Positions 26,690 to 37,260 of a stretch of DNA of 64,000 bases are shown piece after piece. The notes under the pieces are model-generated. The model was not told the origin of the DNA. It ran no database searches and was given only the letters and a program-made list of their open reading frames with translations. The stretch lies in assembly GCA_047967505.1 (NCBI GenBank), contig CM106541.1. One strand, 5' to 3'. The DNA is from Dipteris shenzhenensis (lineage: Eukaryota; Polypodiophyta; Polypodiopsida; Gleicheniales). A program made the translations under genes and the position numbers. Every line of letters starts with the position of its first letter. The first letter of the stretch is position 1.

Positions 26690-28825
26690 TGTAGGTAGGT
26701 TTTTTGTGAGATTTCGTTTTGTTCTTCCCTCTTCTTTTCCTCTTCTCTCCTCTTCTTTCCCTCCTTTCCTTCTTCTTCTCCTTCAATCTTTCAATCTCTT
26801 TCCCCCTCTTTTTCCCTCTTTCCTTTCCCTCTTCTTCTCTCTTTCCCCCTTCTCTTATGCTCATGCATAAGCATAAGCATGAGCATATGTCTCCTTCTCT
26901 TGCATAAGCATAAGCATATGTCTCCTTCTCTTTCATAAGCATAAGAGAAGGAGACATATGCTCATGCTTCTCTTTTCCTCTTCTTCTCTCTTCTCCTCTT
27001 TCCCCCCCTCTTTTGCCTCTTCTTCTCTGTTTCTTTCCATCTTTCCCCTTTTCCAATCTCTCTTTCTTTTCCCTCTTCTTCTCTCTTCTCCTCTTTCCCC
27101 CCCTCTTTTCCCTCTTTCATGCTCATCCTCTTATACTCATGCATAAGCATAAGCATGAGCATATGTCTCCTTCTCTTATGCTTATGCTTATGCATGAGCA
27201 TAAGAGAAGGAGACATATGCTCATGCATAAGCATGAGCATATGTCTCTTTTTCCCTCTTTCCTTTCCCTCTTCTTCTCTTTTTTTTTTATGCTCATGCTC
27301 TTATGCTCTTATGCTTATGCATATGCATAAGAGGAGACATATGCATGAGCATAAGCATAAGAGAAGGAGACATATGCTCATGCTTATGCTTATGCTTATG
27401 CATGAGTATATGTCTCTTTTTCCCTCTTTCCCTCTTATGCTCTTTCCCTCTTCTTCTCTCTTCTTTCCCTCTTTCCTTTCCCTCTTCTTCTCTCTTTCCC
27501 CTCTTCCAATCTCTTTTCCTTTCCCTCTTCTTCCTCTTTTCCTCTTCCTCCTCTTTTCCCTCTTCTTTTTCTTCTTTCCTCTTTTCTCTCTTCTTCCTCT
27601 TCTTTCCCTCTTCTTCTCTCTTCTTTCCCTCTTCTTCTCTCTTTCCCCTCTTCCAATCTCTCTTTCCTTTCCCTCTTCTTCCTCTTCTCCTCTTCTTTCT
27701 CTTTTCCCTCTTCTCTCCTCTTCTTTCCCTCTTCTTTTCCTCTTCTTCTCTCTTCTTTCTCTCTTTCCTTTCCCTCTTCTTCTGTCTTTCCCCTCTTCGA
27801 ATCTCTTTTCCTTTTCCTCTTCTTCCTCTTTTCCTCCCTCTTTTCCTTTCCCTGTTCTTTCCTCTTTCCCCTCTTTTATGCTCATGCTCTTATGCTCTTA
27901 TTCTTATGCATATGCATAAGAGGAGACATATGCATGAGCATAAGCATAAGAGAAGGAGACATATGCTCATGCTTATGCTTATGCTTATGCATGGGCATAT
28001 GTCTCTTTTTCCCTCTTTCCCTCTTATGCTCTTTCCCTCTTCTTCTCTCTTCTTTCCCTCTTTCCTTTCCCTCTTCTTCTCTCTTTCCCCTCTTCCAATC
28101 TCTTTTCCTTTCCCTCTTCTTCCTCTTTTTCTCTTCCTCCTCTTTTCCCTCTTCTTTCTCTTCTTTCCTCTTTTCTCTCTTCTTCCTCTTCTTTCCCTCT
28201 TCTTCTCTCTTCTTTCCCTCTTCTTCTCTCTTTCCCCTCTTCCAATCTCTCTTTCCTTTCCCTCTTCTTCCTCTTCTCCTCTTCTTTCTCTTTTCCCTCT
28301 TCTTTCCTCTTCTTTCCCTCTTCTTTCCCTCTTCTTCTCTCTTCTTTCCCTCTTTCCTTTCCCTCTTCTTCTGTCTTTCCCCTCTTGCAATCTCTTTTTC
28401 TTTCCCTCTTCTTCCTCTTTTCCTCCCTCTTTTCCTTTCCCTCTTCTTCCCTCTTTCCCCTCTTTTATGCTCATGCTCTTATGCTCTTATGCTTATGCAT
28501 ATGCATAAGAGGAGACATATGCATGAGCATAAGCATAAGAGAAGGAGACATATGCTCATGCTTATGCTTATGCGAATGCATGAGCATATGTCTCTTTTTC
28601 TCTCTTTCCCTCTTCTTCTCTCTTCTTTCCCTCTTTCCTTTTCCTCTTCTTCTCTCTTTCCCCTCTTCCAATCTCTTTTCCTTTCCCTCTTCTTCCTCTT
28701 TTCCTCTTCCTCCTCTTTTCCCTCTTCTTTCCCTCTTCTTTTCCCTCTTCTTCCTCTTTTCCTCTTCTTCTCTCTTTCCCCTCTTCCAAACTCTTTTCCT
28801 TTCCCTCTTCTTCCTCTTTTCCTTC
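26690..28825 (+). repeat. 2.1-kb polypyrimidine block
   Basis: The plus strand is almost wholly C and T, in phrases such as ccctcttcttctctctttcc and ccctcttccaatctctttcc. It is interrupted only by short islands built from atgctcatgc, cttatgcat and gagacatatg words. Because these sequences rarely contain stop codons, very long open frames arise on both strands; they are not genes. The block lies between the left subterminal repeats and the element's broken gene. Such tracts can adopt triplex (H-DNA) structures, which is general knowledge and not shown here. Confidence 0.9.
27303..28823. repeat. 589-bp higher-order repeat within the polypyrimidine block
   Basis: The island beginning atgctcttatgcttatgcat occurs at about 27,303 (one base differing before it), 27,892 and 28,481, exactly 589 bases apart. 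The pyrimidine-rich sequence between islands also matches in order. Copies 1 and 2 are full and near-identical; copy 3 is shorter. Because 589 is not a multiple of three, the translated phrases move between frames, which argues against coding. Confidence 0.85.
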
Positions 28826-28911
28826 GCCTATGCCTATGCCATGCCTATGCCTATGCCTATGCTTATGTTTGTTTTTTGTTTTTTGTTTTCGTGTTTGTGT
28901 CTATGTTAGAC

Positions 28912-30458
28912 ATGGGATCATGTCGCACGTCCGACGAGTACGAACAGCCTCACAGGAGGAGACATCACGATCTATATGCTCCAGAGGACTTTGATTCCTC
29001 TCAGCCGACACCTGAGGGGACTACCCCTGGTCCAACTCCTCTCGAACCTAGCACTGCGACTACCCTTGGTCCGACTCCTCTCAGACGTAGCACTACGACT
29101 ACCCCTCAGGGAACTTTGCTAGCCACGCATGGCTTTGTCGGGAGTCCTGACGAGTTTGTAGTGCAGATGTCCGATGTAGCGAGATTCTTCTCTCTACTAT
29201 CTCAGAGGACCTCAGCAATTCCCTCTCCTACACCGACGGCTAGACCTACTACCCAGCCATCCCCTCGTGCCCCTTCAATCGAGGGGTCATCACCTATGCG
29301 TGCCTCTCGTAAGGGAAGAGTAGGAGGGGCCGCTTATGTTGTGCTGACTCGGGAGATGTAGACGAGTCAGCACACTCACATCCCTACAGGTCTCCACTTG
29401 GTCTGGAGACACGGTATCAGTCAGGTCCCTTGCCCTCTCCTACTCCCACTGCTACTCGCTCGAGAAGCACTTGCACAGCTTCCACTCTTGACTCTGCTAC
29501 CATCAGTCCTCCTTACTCATCAGAGGATCTCTCCTATGAAATCATGGCTACCGGAGAGATAATAGAAGATAGAAAGGGCAAAGCAGATATGGCCACCATG
29601 AGGCGGTTGATGAGCCATCACTTCAAGAGCAGCATTGCTACCAATTGGCGGTATCAAGATGACCAAAAGAAGTAGGCAGTCATCGTTGAATTAAAATAAA
29701 AATACCCTAACCTGCCAAATTGGGAGTTTAATGAGAATTATATGCGAGAGCGCATGGGGTTTGGTCTTGAAGCACCGTAGGTCAACCTTGCATACTTCCA
29801 TCACAAAGGGGATGGCTAAACCCAACTGGGCAGACAAAGCTGATTGGAAGTTCTTCAAGAAGCCGAATAGGACCATCCCGAAATGTTCGAGGGTCAGAGG
29901 ACGGCTACGAAGATACGACTGGACATCATAGGTACTTCGCACTTTGGTGCAGGTGGATGGTTGGCGTTTGAGGCAACCGTGGTAAGTCTACTTCTCATTT
30001 AATGTATTGTTCTATTTGTTTTACTACATATTACATGCACTTTATCTAACTCTAAGTCTCATAAATTGGATCCACAGCAAGCTGCGATGGGTCGTCTTCC
30101 TACAGATGCAGAGACGCGATGTGCATTTCGCATAGGAACAAAGCCGTGGTTTATTGAGCAAGAGGCAATGGGAGCGACGGTCGATTGGGCTGAGGTGGCT
30201 GCTCACATGATATAAGACTACTTCTACTTGTAATCTCACTTTTTAAATTGTTTTATTCTTTAAGTTCCAATCTAATTTTCAATTTATATGGTTTACTCTT
30301 AGGGTCAAAGCTCAAGCATCCCATCACTAGAGGCGAGTGATCACCAGGGCAAAGGATCAGACACACGTGACGAGGATCAGGGAGAAGGCGCAGCTCACGA
30401 GGACCAAGGATCAAGCCAACAAGACGAGGACGAGGACGAGGACGACTTGAATGAGTAG
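28912..30458 (+). pseudogene. Broken CACTA-borne gene (plant En/Spm-type transposon protein)
   Basis: The frame opens at an ATG at 28,912 (MGSCRTSDEYEQPHRRRHHD) and runs through Ser/Thr/Pro-rich sequence to a stop at 29,361. It then continues one frame over to 29,675, ending FKSSIATNWRYQDDQKK. After two stops, pieces such as YPNLPNWEFNENYMRERMGF and HTSITKGMAKPNWADKADW follow. A splice donor at about 29,980 and an acceptor before 30,079 lead to MGRLPTDAETRCAFRIGTKP. A last exon from 30,302 ends in an acidic tail (DEDEDEDDLNE). The order Pro-rich N-terminus, W-rich middle, G-R-x-P-T-x-x-E block and acidic tail resembles plant Ptta/En/Spm proteins, but the match is from memory. Confidence 0.5.
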
Positions 30459-30690
30459 TAGTAGTAGTAGCAGCAGTTTGCATATACTTCGCCATGTATG
30501 TCATTTTGTATATCTGCTCGTTTGAGCAATTTTGTATCACCCTTTTCTAAAGGGTAATTTTGTAACAAACAATGTTATATATGTTCGACATGTATATGCT
30601 TTTGTTGCTCGATCATTTCATTTGAACGTTTGTATCACCCTTTTCGCAAGGAAAATTTTGTAATAAAAAACTTTTTTTTAATAATTACAA

Positions 30691-30760
30691 AAAAAAAAGC
30701 ATTAGTGGGGCAAAACAGGGCTTGCTATGGCCCTATTTAGCCCCACTAATGCTTTTTTTT
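30691..30760. terminator. Perfect 21-bp inverted repeat downstream of the CACTA gene
   Basis: The arms aaaaaaaagcattagtggggc (30,691-30,711) and its reverse complement (30,740-30,760) are identical and separated by 28 bases. It lies about 230 bases past the last stop and just inside the right subterminal repeats. It could form a hairpin in the transcript or be a nested small element. A terminator role is a guess; plant genes do not need such hairpins. Confidence 0.35.
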
Positions 30761-30773
30761 TAGTTCTATTAAT

Positions 30774-30843
30774 CGTCGCTATATAGCAACGTTTACCAGT
30801 GTCGCTATATAACGATGTTTATCAGCATCGCTATATAGCGACG
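30774..30843. repeat. Right subterminal palindromic repeats of the CACTA element
   Basis: Three copies of the same 18-bp palindrome as at the left end lie at 30,774-30,791, 30,800-30,817 and 30,826-30,843. The last is catcgctatatagcgacg. They stand 128-197 bases inside the CACTA terminus at 30,971. Confidence 0.75.
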
Positions 30844-30949
30844 GTTTATAGCGATGGTTCTTTTCCGACACTTTTAATGACTTTAATAACAATGTTTGTG
30901 CTCGTTTTTAAAAAAAATTAATGTAAAAAGCATCGGTATTTTCATCGGA

Positions 30950-30971
30950 AAAGGGCCTATGCCTTGTAGTG
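30950..30971 (-). other. CACTA terminal inverted-repeat end
   Basis: Reading inward from 30,971 on the minus strand gives CACTACAAGGCATAGGCCC followed by ttt. The first nine bases fit the plant CACTA consensus as known from En/Spm relatives. A 3-bp target-site duplication is expected beyond it (atg follows), but it cannot be verified without the left end. Confidence 0.7.
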
Positions 30972-31756
30972 ATGTAATGTTTTGGTCTCTAAGGGTCTCA
31001 GCAATTGATGAGTTTTTATTACATTTATGTAATCTCTTTTTGTTCAATTTGAGGCTCTTAGTATGCATTGTTGTTAACTTTTAAATTTGAATGGTTATGG
31101 TTGCTACCTGTAATCTTTTGGCCTTTGAGACTCTTAGCAATTGCCAAGTTTATATAAATGTAAGATCCTCTATTCAATTTTTGCTCAGTATAAGTTGTTA
31201 TTTTTATATAACCTATTATTGGATGTAGATGTACATTGTAATCTTTTTTGCTTGATTTTCACTCGATGAGTTGTAGTTTATTATCTGGATGGCACCACCG
31301 GGCCTCCAGTCACCACGGTGGCTCGGAATACTTTTATTCTTGTTTATATTTACTGCAACAAGGACGAAAATACCAGTAAAGTAGGACTACAATTTCCTTG
31401 GTTTATGACCAAAATAGCGCTAAAATAGTTTCAATGATCCACCATTGTGGTTGCATCTAGAAAAATACAATTAAACTTTCAAAAAATGCAATTGACGATA
31501 TGGTCCTTGAGAGGTCCCCAAGGGCATATCAAGATGCACATATATGGCATGTCGATATGGCCCTTGTCCCTAAAGGGAAACTCTCAAGGGCCTTATCATC
31601 AATTGCATTTTGCTTCAATGCACAAGGAAATTCATTTTTCTTGGTACATAAATATATAACTCCAAGAACCAGCGCGATGCCTATCATAGATCTCCTTCTA
31701 TTTATAGCACGCTAGTCATCATAGACCTCGTCCCGTAACACGTAAAAATAGGTGAC

Positions 31757-32280
31757 GGAGCTATAACTCTAAGAACTAGCACAGTGATCTCTCCAAGACA
31801 ACCTTGAATTTTGGGCGATGACAGGTCGTCAGGCCAAAGACTGCGATGATGCTTAGAATGATAGACTGTGTCTCATTATTATGCCAAAAATTACTGTGGT
31901 GGTCTCTCCAAGCCAACCTATGATTTGCATGGGTAAAGATGCGGCAAAAGGCTACGCGATAATAGGTGTTAGGCTAGAGATTGTACTGCAGTAGTGTTCA
32001 CAATGATAGATAGCATCTCATTATTATGCCAAGAACCAACGCGGTGGTCTCTCCAAGCCAACCTTGAATTTTAATGATCTGCATGGGTGTGGTGCCCAGT
32101 GACAAGTGGCAAAGCTGCGACGACAAAAGGCTATGGGATGATAAGTGGTCAAGCGACTCAGGCTAGAGATTGCTGTGCTGCATGAAGCAGTGCAGAGATT
32201 CACGATGTAGTACAGAGTTACCGTGTGTCGTGCTCTATGGTGTTCAAAATAAATAGATTGCGTCCCATTATTATGCCAGT
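31757..32280. repeat. Three tandem units of about 140-250 bp
   Basis: Each unit carries ggtctctccaagccaacc (first copy gatctctccaagacaacc) and ends with cattattatgcca. Units start at about 31,757, 31,892 and 32,033. The third has an internal insertion. No coding content is recognised. Confidence 0.7.
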
Positions 32281-32779
32281 GTGGCATCATGACGTCGGGA
32301 AATTTTTTGACGAGAGCACGGGTCTGCATAGATTTTAAATATTCACCCAGGAACGCATCACGTCACGGCCCCAAAATGATATTGCATCGCAGCCTCAAAA
32401 TGGTCACACACCATCCTGCAAGAGGAGTAATGGGCAAGGCATGGTAGGAGAAGAAGCCACATGGCAGTCTCATCCTCCTCTCCATGCAACATGTGGCAAC
32501 CATTCCAATCTTCTCCTTTATATATAGTAAGAGTAAGAAGCCTTACCTATGGTTCACAATACCATACATCATGAAAAAAACCGAGGTGATCTTTATAACT
32601 CGAAGACCAAAATGATTCGATGATAATGGATTTGGATATGTTCCTCAAATATGGAAATCTCCTATGCATCCAATACCTTATGGTGTGAAGCATGTAATCA
32701 AAGACTTTGAAAAACGAAGAAGAAATAATTATGCATGCTCCAACATATTGAATTGACTGCACCTGACACAAAATGAAGA

Positions 32780-32990
32780 ATCCAAGGCACATGGTCCTTT
32801 GAAGACTACATACATGAGGAAACAAATGAAGACTACATACATGAAGAAACAAATGAGGACAAACTAAGTAAAACGCCCATAGGAAAGAAACATATGTGGA
32901 CACTATGTAGAAAGCCCATAGGAAAGGCCGCCATGTTTGAATGAGGACACACTCAAAAGCCCATAGGAAAGAAACAAATGTGGACAATAT
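32780..32990. repeat. Short imperfect repeats (aagcccataggaaag and gaagactacatacatgagg)
   Basis: The phrases agcccataggaaag and gactacatacatga(g/a)gaaac recur several times. They create the 146-residue minus-strand open frame 32,547-32,987, which is therefore not called as a gene. Confidence 0.5.
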
Positions 32991-33464
32991 GTAGAAAGGG
33001 CTCTCATTGTTTTAACTTCTTTCTTTCTTTAGTGTGTATCTCAATATGAGACATGTCCCCATAACATTTCTCAATGTTATGAGCATGGGGACATAAAGAT
33101 ATAAATGATAGACATAGATATAAAACTTGATTTGTTTTCCCTCAATAGATTAAAGGTTCACCGTGGGTGCTTTTGTTTTCGAGGTGGAGAAGCAAGTTCA
33201 TGAGGGGCACATTCGTCGAGGACCTACTCCTGGCCGGCGAACGTCCTTAGGCCTGAGCGGAGGTTGTGGAGAAGCTTTAGGAAGAATTTAATTTCGTATT
33301 CTTGTCGAATTGGGCGGAATCCACGAAACTGAGCAAGAGTTTGGTTTCATATTGACTTTGATAGAAAAATACGTTGCATGTACAACCGTTTGAAAGCGGG
33401 CTGCAGTTGCACATTTTGATTCCATCGATTTATCCATTTATCCACCGGTTGGAAAAGAGAGTGA

Positions 33465-33895
33465 TTGAGAGCAAACAAGATCAATTTAAACAATAGAACG
33501 TAGATCATTGTGGTTTAATGCAAGTCGGCTGCGGAGAGAAAGGAGCAGGGCATTCCTCAGAGAGAACGTGGATATCAGCCAGCTGCTGGCGGTATGATTC
33601 CATCGATTTAAACAATAGAACAGATGTATACAACTGGTTGATCCATCCATCTATCGATCGACTGTCAAAGAGAAACAGAATCGCTTAATTGAGAGCAAAG
33701 AAGTTCGATTTAAACGATAGTGTAATAGATGTGCGATCGATCGATTGATCGACCCATCGATTGTGTGAGACAGAGAGGGCCTTGATTGAGAGCAAACAAG
33801 TTCGATTTGAACGATAGAACGTAGCTATACGACCGATCGATCGATCCATCCATCGGAGGGACCATCAGCTTGATAGAGAGCAATCAAGTTTTGTA
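33465..33895. promoter_or_regulatory. Minisatellite with ATCGATCG palindromes upstream of the kinase gene
   Basis: Around four units of about 100 bp share ttgagagcaaacaagttcga, tttaaacgatag and a run of atcgatcgat words. They end about 30 bases before the start codon of the receptor-like kinase. The position means they form the 5' leader or core promoter, or both. No TATA box could be fixed with confidence. Copy number may vary between individuals; that is an inference. Confidence 0.5.
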
Positions 33896-33925
33896 ACAGA
33901 AATTTCCGCCATAGCGCCAGCATCC

Positions 33926-36160
33926 ATGAGGATGCCGGCAGCTGCTGTGTGCGTATTCCTTGTTACACTATTGCCCGTCTGCTGCTGCACGCAGGTTGTA
34001 GCTCATCTTCTCGACTCCATTAGAGCTGATCCTCCTGAAAGCATCTCCTGCACCAGAACTTGTGGTGGCGTAGCAATCCCTTACCCCTTCTGGATCGACG
34101 ACATGCGTTGTGGCCTTTCGGATTTCCACATCCTCTGCCACCAAAGCATCCCCTTCCTCAAGACCGACACAGATCAATTCCGCTTGCTGCAAATCTTTCC
34201 CGGCTACCTTACCATTGACTCCGACAACCTCCGAGTCAATTCCTGCATGGGCGCTAATTATTCCAATGTCGTCCCACAAAGCAGCTTCGTACTCACACGT
34301 AGCGCAGCTGGACCTTTTGCCATCTCCGGCAACAATGTCTTCGTCGCGCTCGGATGCTATCCCCAGGGACAATGTTCAGGCTCCAGTACCCGAGAGGGTG
34401 TGGAACCGTTCTCTTATCATTGTGAGACCCTTTGCTACAACCAGCATACAATTGACTTTTGCAGTGCATACTCCTGCTGTCTCGCTAGTATTCCTGCGGG
34501 ATTGACAGAGCTGAACTTCACGGTAAATGGCGGGTGCGGCCTCGCCACCGTTCTACATCCCGGCACTTTTGTCAACGGCTCGTTAGTTTTAGGCGATTCG
34601 GTGCTGTATGGGAGTGGCCATTACGGCTTCGAGATCGCATGGGGCATCGAGTTTGAGAATCCCTCTCTGAATTGCACTACTGTGAACGCGACTGCATGCT
34701 CCCAAAACGCTGTCTGTGTAGAAAGCAACTACCCGGGTGCTTATTTCTGCAATTGTTCGGAAAACTACACAGGAGATGGATTCAAGAACGGAACCGGATG
34801 TACCCCAATCCCAGTTCCACTTCCAGCGCTGTCGCCAGCTCCACCGATACCACGTACATCTTCAGCGCGATTAGCCCGCTATATCATTGGTGACCTCTCT
34901 CTTTCAATATTCATGCAGATTAGCTTATGCGATGTTAATATGTAGCTTTTCGTAAGCAATATGCACATGCATCCTACATTCTTACTGAAGCTAATTGTGA
35001 ATTTCTGTACGTTCTTAGTTATCTCGGTGACAAGCAGCTCCGTGGCGATTCTTGGCTTCTTGCTTTTAAAATTGCGAGACGAGAGACGAATAAAGCGGAG
35101 TTACTTTGAATTGAATGGCGGGCGGAGATTGCAAGAGCTTCTGCGTTCCTTAAAAGGGAACGTAACGCCCAAACTCTATCAAGAAAGTGAGCTGCGACGG
35201 GCTACAATGAATTTTTCTGATCGGATGAGGTTGGGGAGTGGAGGATATGGTACCGTCTACAAGGGCAACCTAGGCGACGGTTCAATTGTGGCGATCAAGA
35301 AGTCCAACCGCCTGCAAGATTCTGAGAAAATCGATCAATTCATCAACGAAATTGTTCTTCTGTCTAGCATCAATCACAGAAACATTGTTCGGCTGCTTGG
35401 GTGCTGCCTGGAAGTGCAGGTTCCTCTCCTTGTCTACGAGTACATTCCGAATGGCACACTGTTGGAGCATTTACAAGGCAAATTCGGCAACTTGAACTGG
35501 GAAATCCGCTTACAGGTCGCTAGCCAAACTGCAGACGCATTAGCCTATCTCCATTCTGCCGCTTCTCCTTCCATCATCCACAGAGACGTGAAATCCTCCA
35601 ACATTCTTCTGGACCAAGACTTCACTCCCAAAGTCGCTGATTTCGGGCTTTCCCGACTGCTGGCACCGAATCAGACGCATGTTTCCACGGGAGTGCAAGG
35701 CACATTCGGTTATATGGATCCAGAATACTTTCGAACGTTCCAGCTCACTGACAGGAGCGACGTGTACAGCTTCGGGGTCGTGCTCCTAGAGCTGATAACC
35801 TCGATATCGCCTGTGTCGATGGGCAGCATTCTGAGTGATATACGGTGCAGCGACAGACTGAGAACTAATAAGTTTTCGAAAGTTATAGATCCACAATTGA
35901 CGATCTCTATCGACGAAATGAAGTCAGTCGATGATGTGGGAGAGCTTGCCATGAGCTGCTTGTCAACCAGGGGCCATAGCAGGCCTTCCATGAGAGAGAT
36001 TGCTGAAGAACTGCATCAAATCCAAATGGGCACTTACACGGATACCTTGGTATACCCTGACAAGAACAGGAAGAGAGACTGTAATAATAGGCATATACCA
36101 TTTTATACTGTGCCAAGAAGAGAAGGAAGAGAGACTAATTTACTAATAAGCACTTTATGA
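33926..36160 (+). CDS. Wall-associated receptor-like kinase (WAK-like), two exons
   Basis: Exon 1 is 33,926-34,889 and exon 2 is 35,019-36,160. The intron is GT-AG and phase 1, and joins to give about 701 residues. Order: a signal peptide (about 1-21), a cysteine-rich galacturonan-binding-type region (from about 38, CTRTCGGVAIPYPFWID), an EGF-like module (about 248-290), a Pro-rich hinge, and a membrane helix created across the splice (about 319-340). The kinase starts at about 387: glycine loop GSGGYG, lysine in VAIKK, HRDVKSSN (about 509) and DFG (about 529). The C-lobe is slightly short after ELITS. Key residues are present, so it is probably active. WAK-like proteins span the plasma membrane and sense cell-wall pectin; the ligand here is unknown. 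An upstream minisatellite abuts it. Confidence 0.9.
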
Positions 36161-36197
36161 AGCTGCAGATTTTCTATACCTCTATAGATACACCGTA

Positions 36198-36385
36198 AGA
36201 TTAACTCCTAAAGGAGCCAGAACTGTGAGCCCAATCTAGAATGCTAAGAACTCTAGATTAATTCAGGCCATTTATTACTTCTTATATATGGAGCTAGTAA
36301 GATTAACTCGTAATGGATGAGCCCAATCTAGAATGCTAAGAACTCTAGATTAATTCAGGCCATTTATTACTTATTATATGTCACT
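36198..36385. repeat. Tandem duplication of about 100 bp
   Basis: The phrase gagcccaatctagaatgcta followed by agaactctagattaattcag occurs at about 36,226 and 36,320. It lies just after the kinase stop codon and could affect its 3' untranslated region. Confidence 0.75.
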
Positions 36386-36496
36386 CAATTACAGATACGG
36401 TGAATGGAAACATAATTTTATGGATGCTTAGGCCTTCACTCTTTCGTGTTAAATTACTTCACGCTTTCCAAAAGATCCAAAAGATGCGTTATGGGT

Positions 36497-36850
36497 TTGC
36501 TCGGAAAGGTCTTTGATGATTTGGTCTTCAAAGGACAAAATTCATTTTTTTGGTTTTTTGGGTTGTTCGAAATTCCTAACCTTAGGAGAGAATCCCCTTT
36601 TACAACTTTTGGGCCACTAGCATTTACTCTTCTCTCCACACTCCTTATCTCCTTCTTGTGGGGAAGGCCTTAGTGATTTGGTCTTCAAAGGAAAAAATTC
36701 CTTTTTGTTAATTTATTGGGTTGTTCAAAATTCCCATTGACTGCTCCCAACCTTGGCAGAGAGTATTGATGACTAGGAGTTCCCTTTTATGACTTTTGGG
36801 CCATTCTGACTCCTCTGTGCACTCTCCTTATCTCCTTCTTGCTTTTCACC
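36497..36850. repeat. Tandem duplication of about 170 bp
   Basis: Two diverged copies share gatttggtcttcaaaggaca (second copy ggaaa), gggttgttc(g/a)aaattcc and ctccttatctccttcttg. They begin at about 36,515 and 36,673. The 75-residue frame here is not supported as a gene. Confidence 0.7.
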
Positions 36851-37069
36851 TTCAACATCCCTTCCTGAATTTGGGGCCTCCAATTTAACGCTCGCTCTAT
36901 GCATTTCATTTAGGCAAGGTTAAGCCCGATGAATGATAGATACATCATTCACCTTGTAAAACAAGTGAGTACAAGTACTTATGAGCACTGTTTCCTTTCA
37001 AAGGAAAACAATTGTCAAGATGAACGAATGATTAATTTTGCAACACCTATGATGGAAGCCCATGCAAAC

Positions 37070-37260
37070 TATGTGTGTGTGTGTCTCTGTTTCTGTGTCT
37101 GCGTGTGTGCATGTGTGTGTGTGCATGTGCGTGTGTGAGAGAGAGAGAGAGAGAATTCTTAAAAAAAGAAAGTGTGTGTGAGTAAATGTGTGTGAGAGAG
37201 AGAGAACCAAAATAGAATGGGGCCACTTAGCAACAAAGTGTGTGGGACACTTCTATACTA
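37070..37260. repeat. (GT)n/(GA)n microsatellite with a conserved flank
   Basis: Runs of GT then GA are followed by agagaaccaaaatagaat and ggggccac. The same flank follows the GT/GA microsatellite at 54,303-54,440. This marks a dispersed element that carries the microsatellite at one end. Confidence 0.7.

Larger units (their letters stand above)
26327..30971 (+). mobile_element. CACTA (En/Spm-like) transposon, left terminus not found
   Basis: The right end is clear: on the minus strand the sequence from 30,971 begins CACTACAAGGCATAGGCCC, the hallmark terminus of plant CACTA elements. Copies of the palindrome cgtcgctatatagcgacg sit near both ends, at 26,327-26,454 and 30,774-30,843, as expected for subterminal transposase-binding repeats. 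Inside lie a large polypyrimidine block and a broken gene. I found no CACTA terminus on the left; it may be lost or too diverged. The outer left limit is therefore only the first subterminal repeat. The broken gene suggests a non-autonomous or dead copy. Confidence 0.65.

Noticed and set aside
27119-28908. Very long open frames (up to 489 residues) on both strands in the polypyrimidine block
   Set aside because: They consist of Ser/Leu/Phe/Pro or Arg/Glu/Gly runs forced by C/T-only sequence, overlap in several frames on both strands, and follow a 589-bp repeat that shifts frame.
32547-32987. 146-residue minus-strand membrane-like protein
   Set aside because: The hydrophobic repeats come from short tandem DNA repeats; no family and no matching splice sites.
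33968-34505. Open frames of about 130 residues antisense and out of frame within kinase exon 1
   Set aside because: They are shadows of the real, motif-supported frame, which has a signal peptide, EGF-like module and splice-completed membrane helix.
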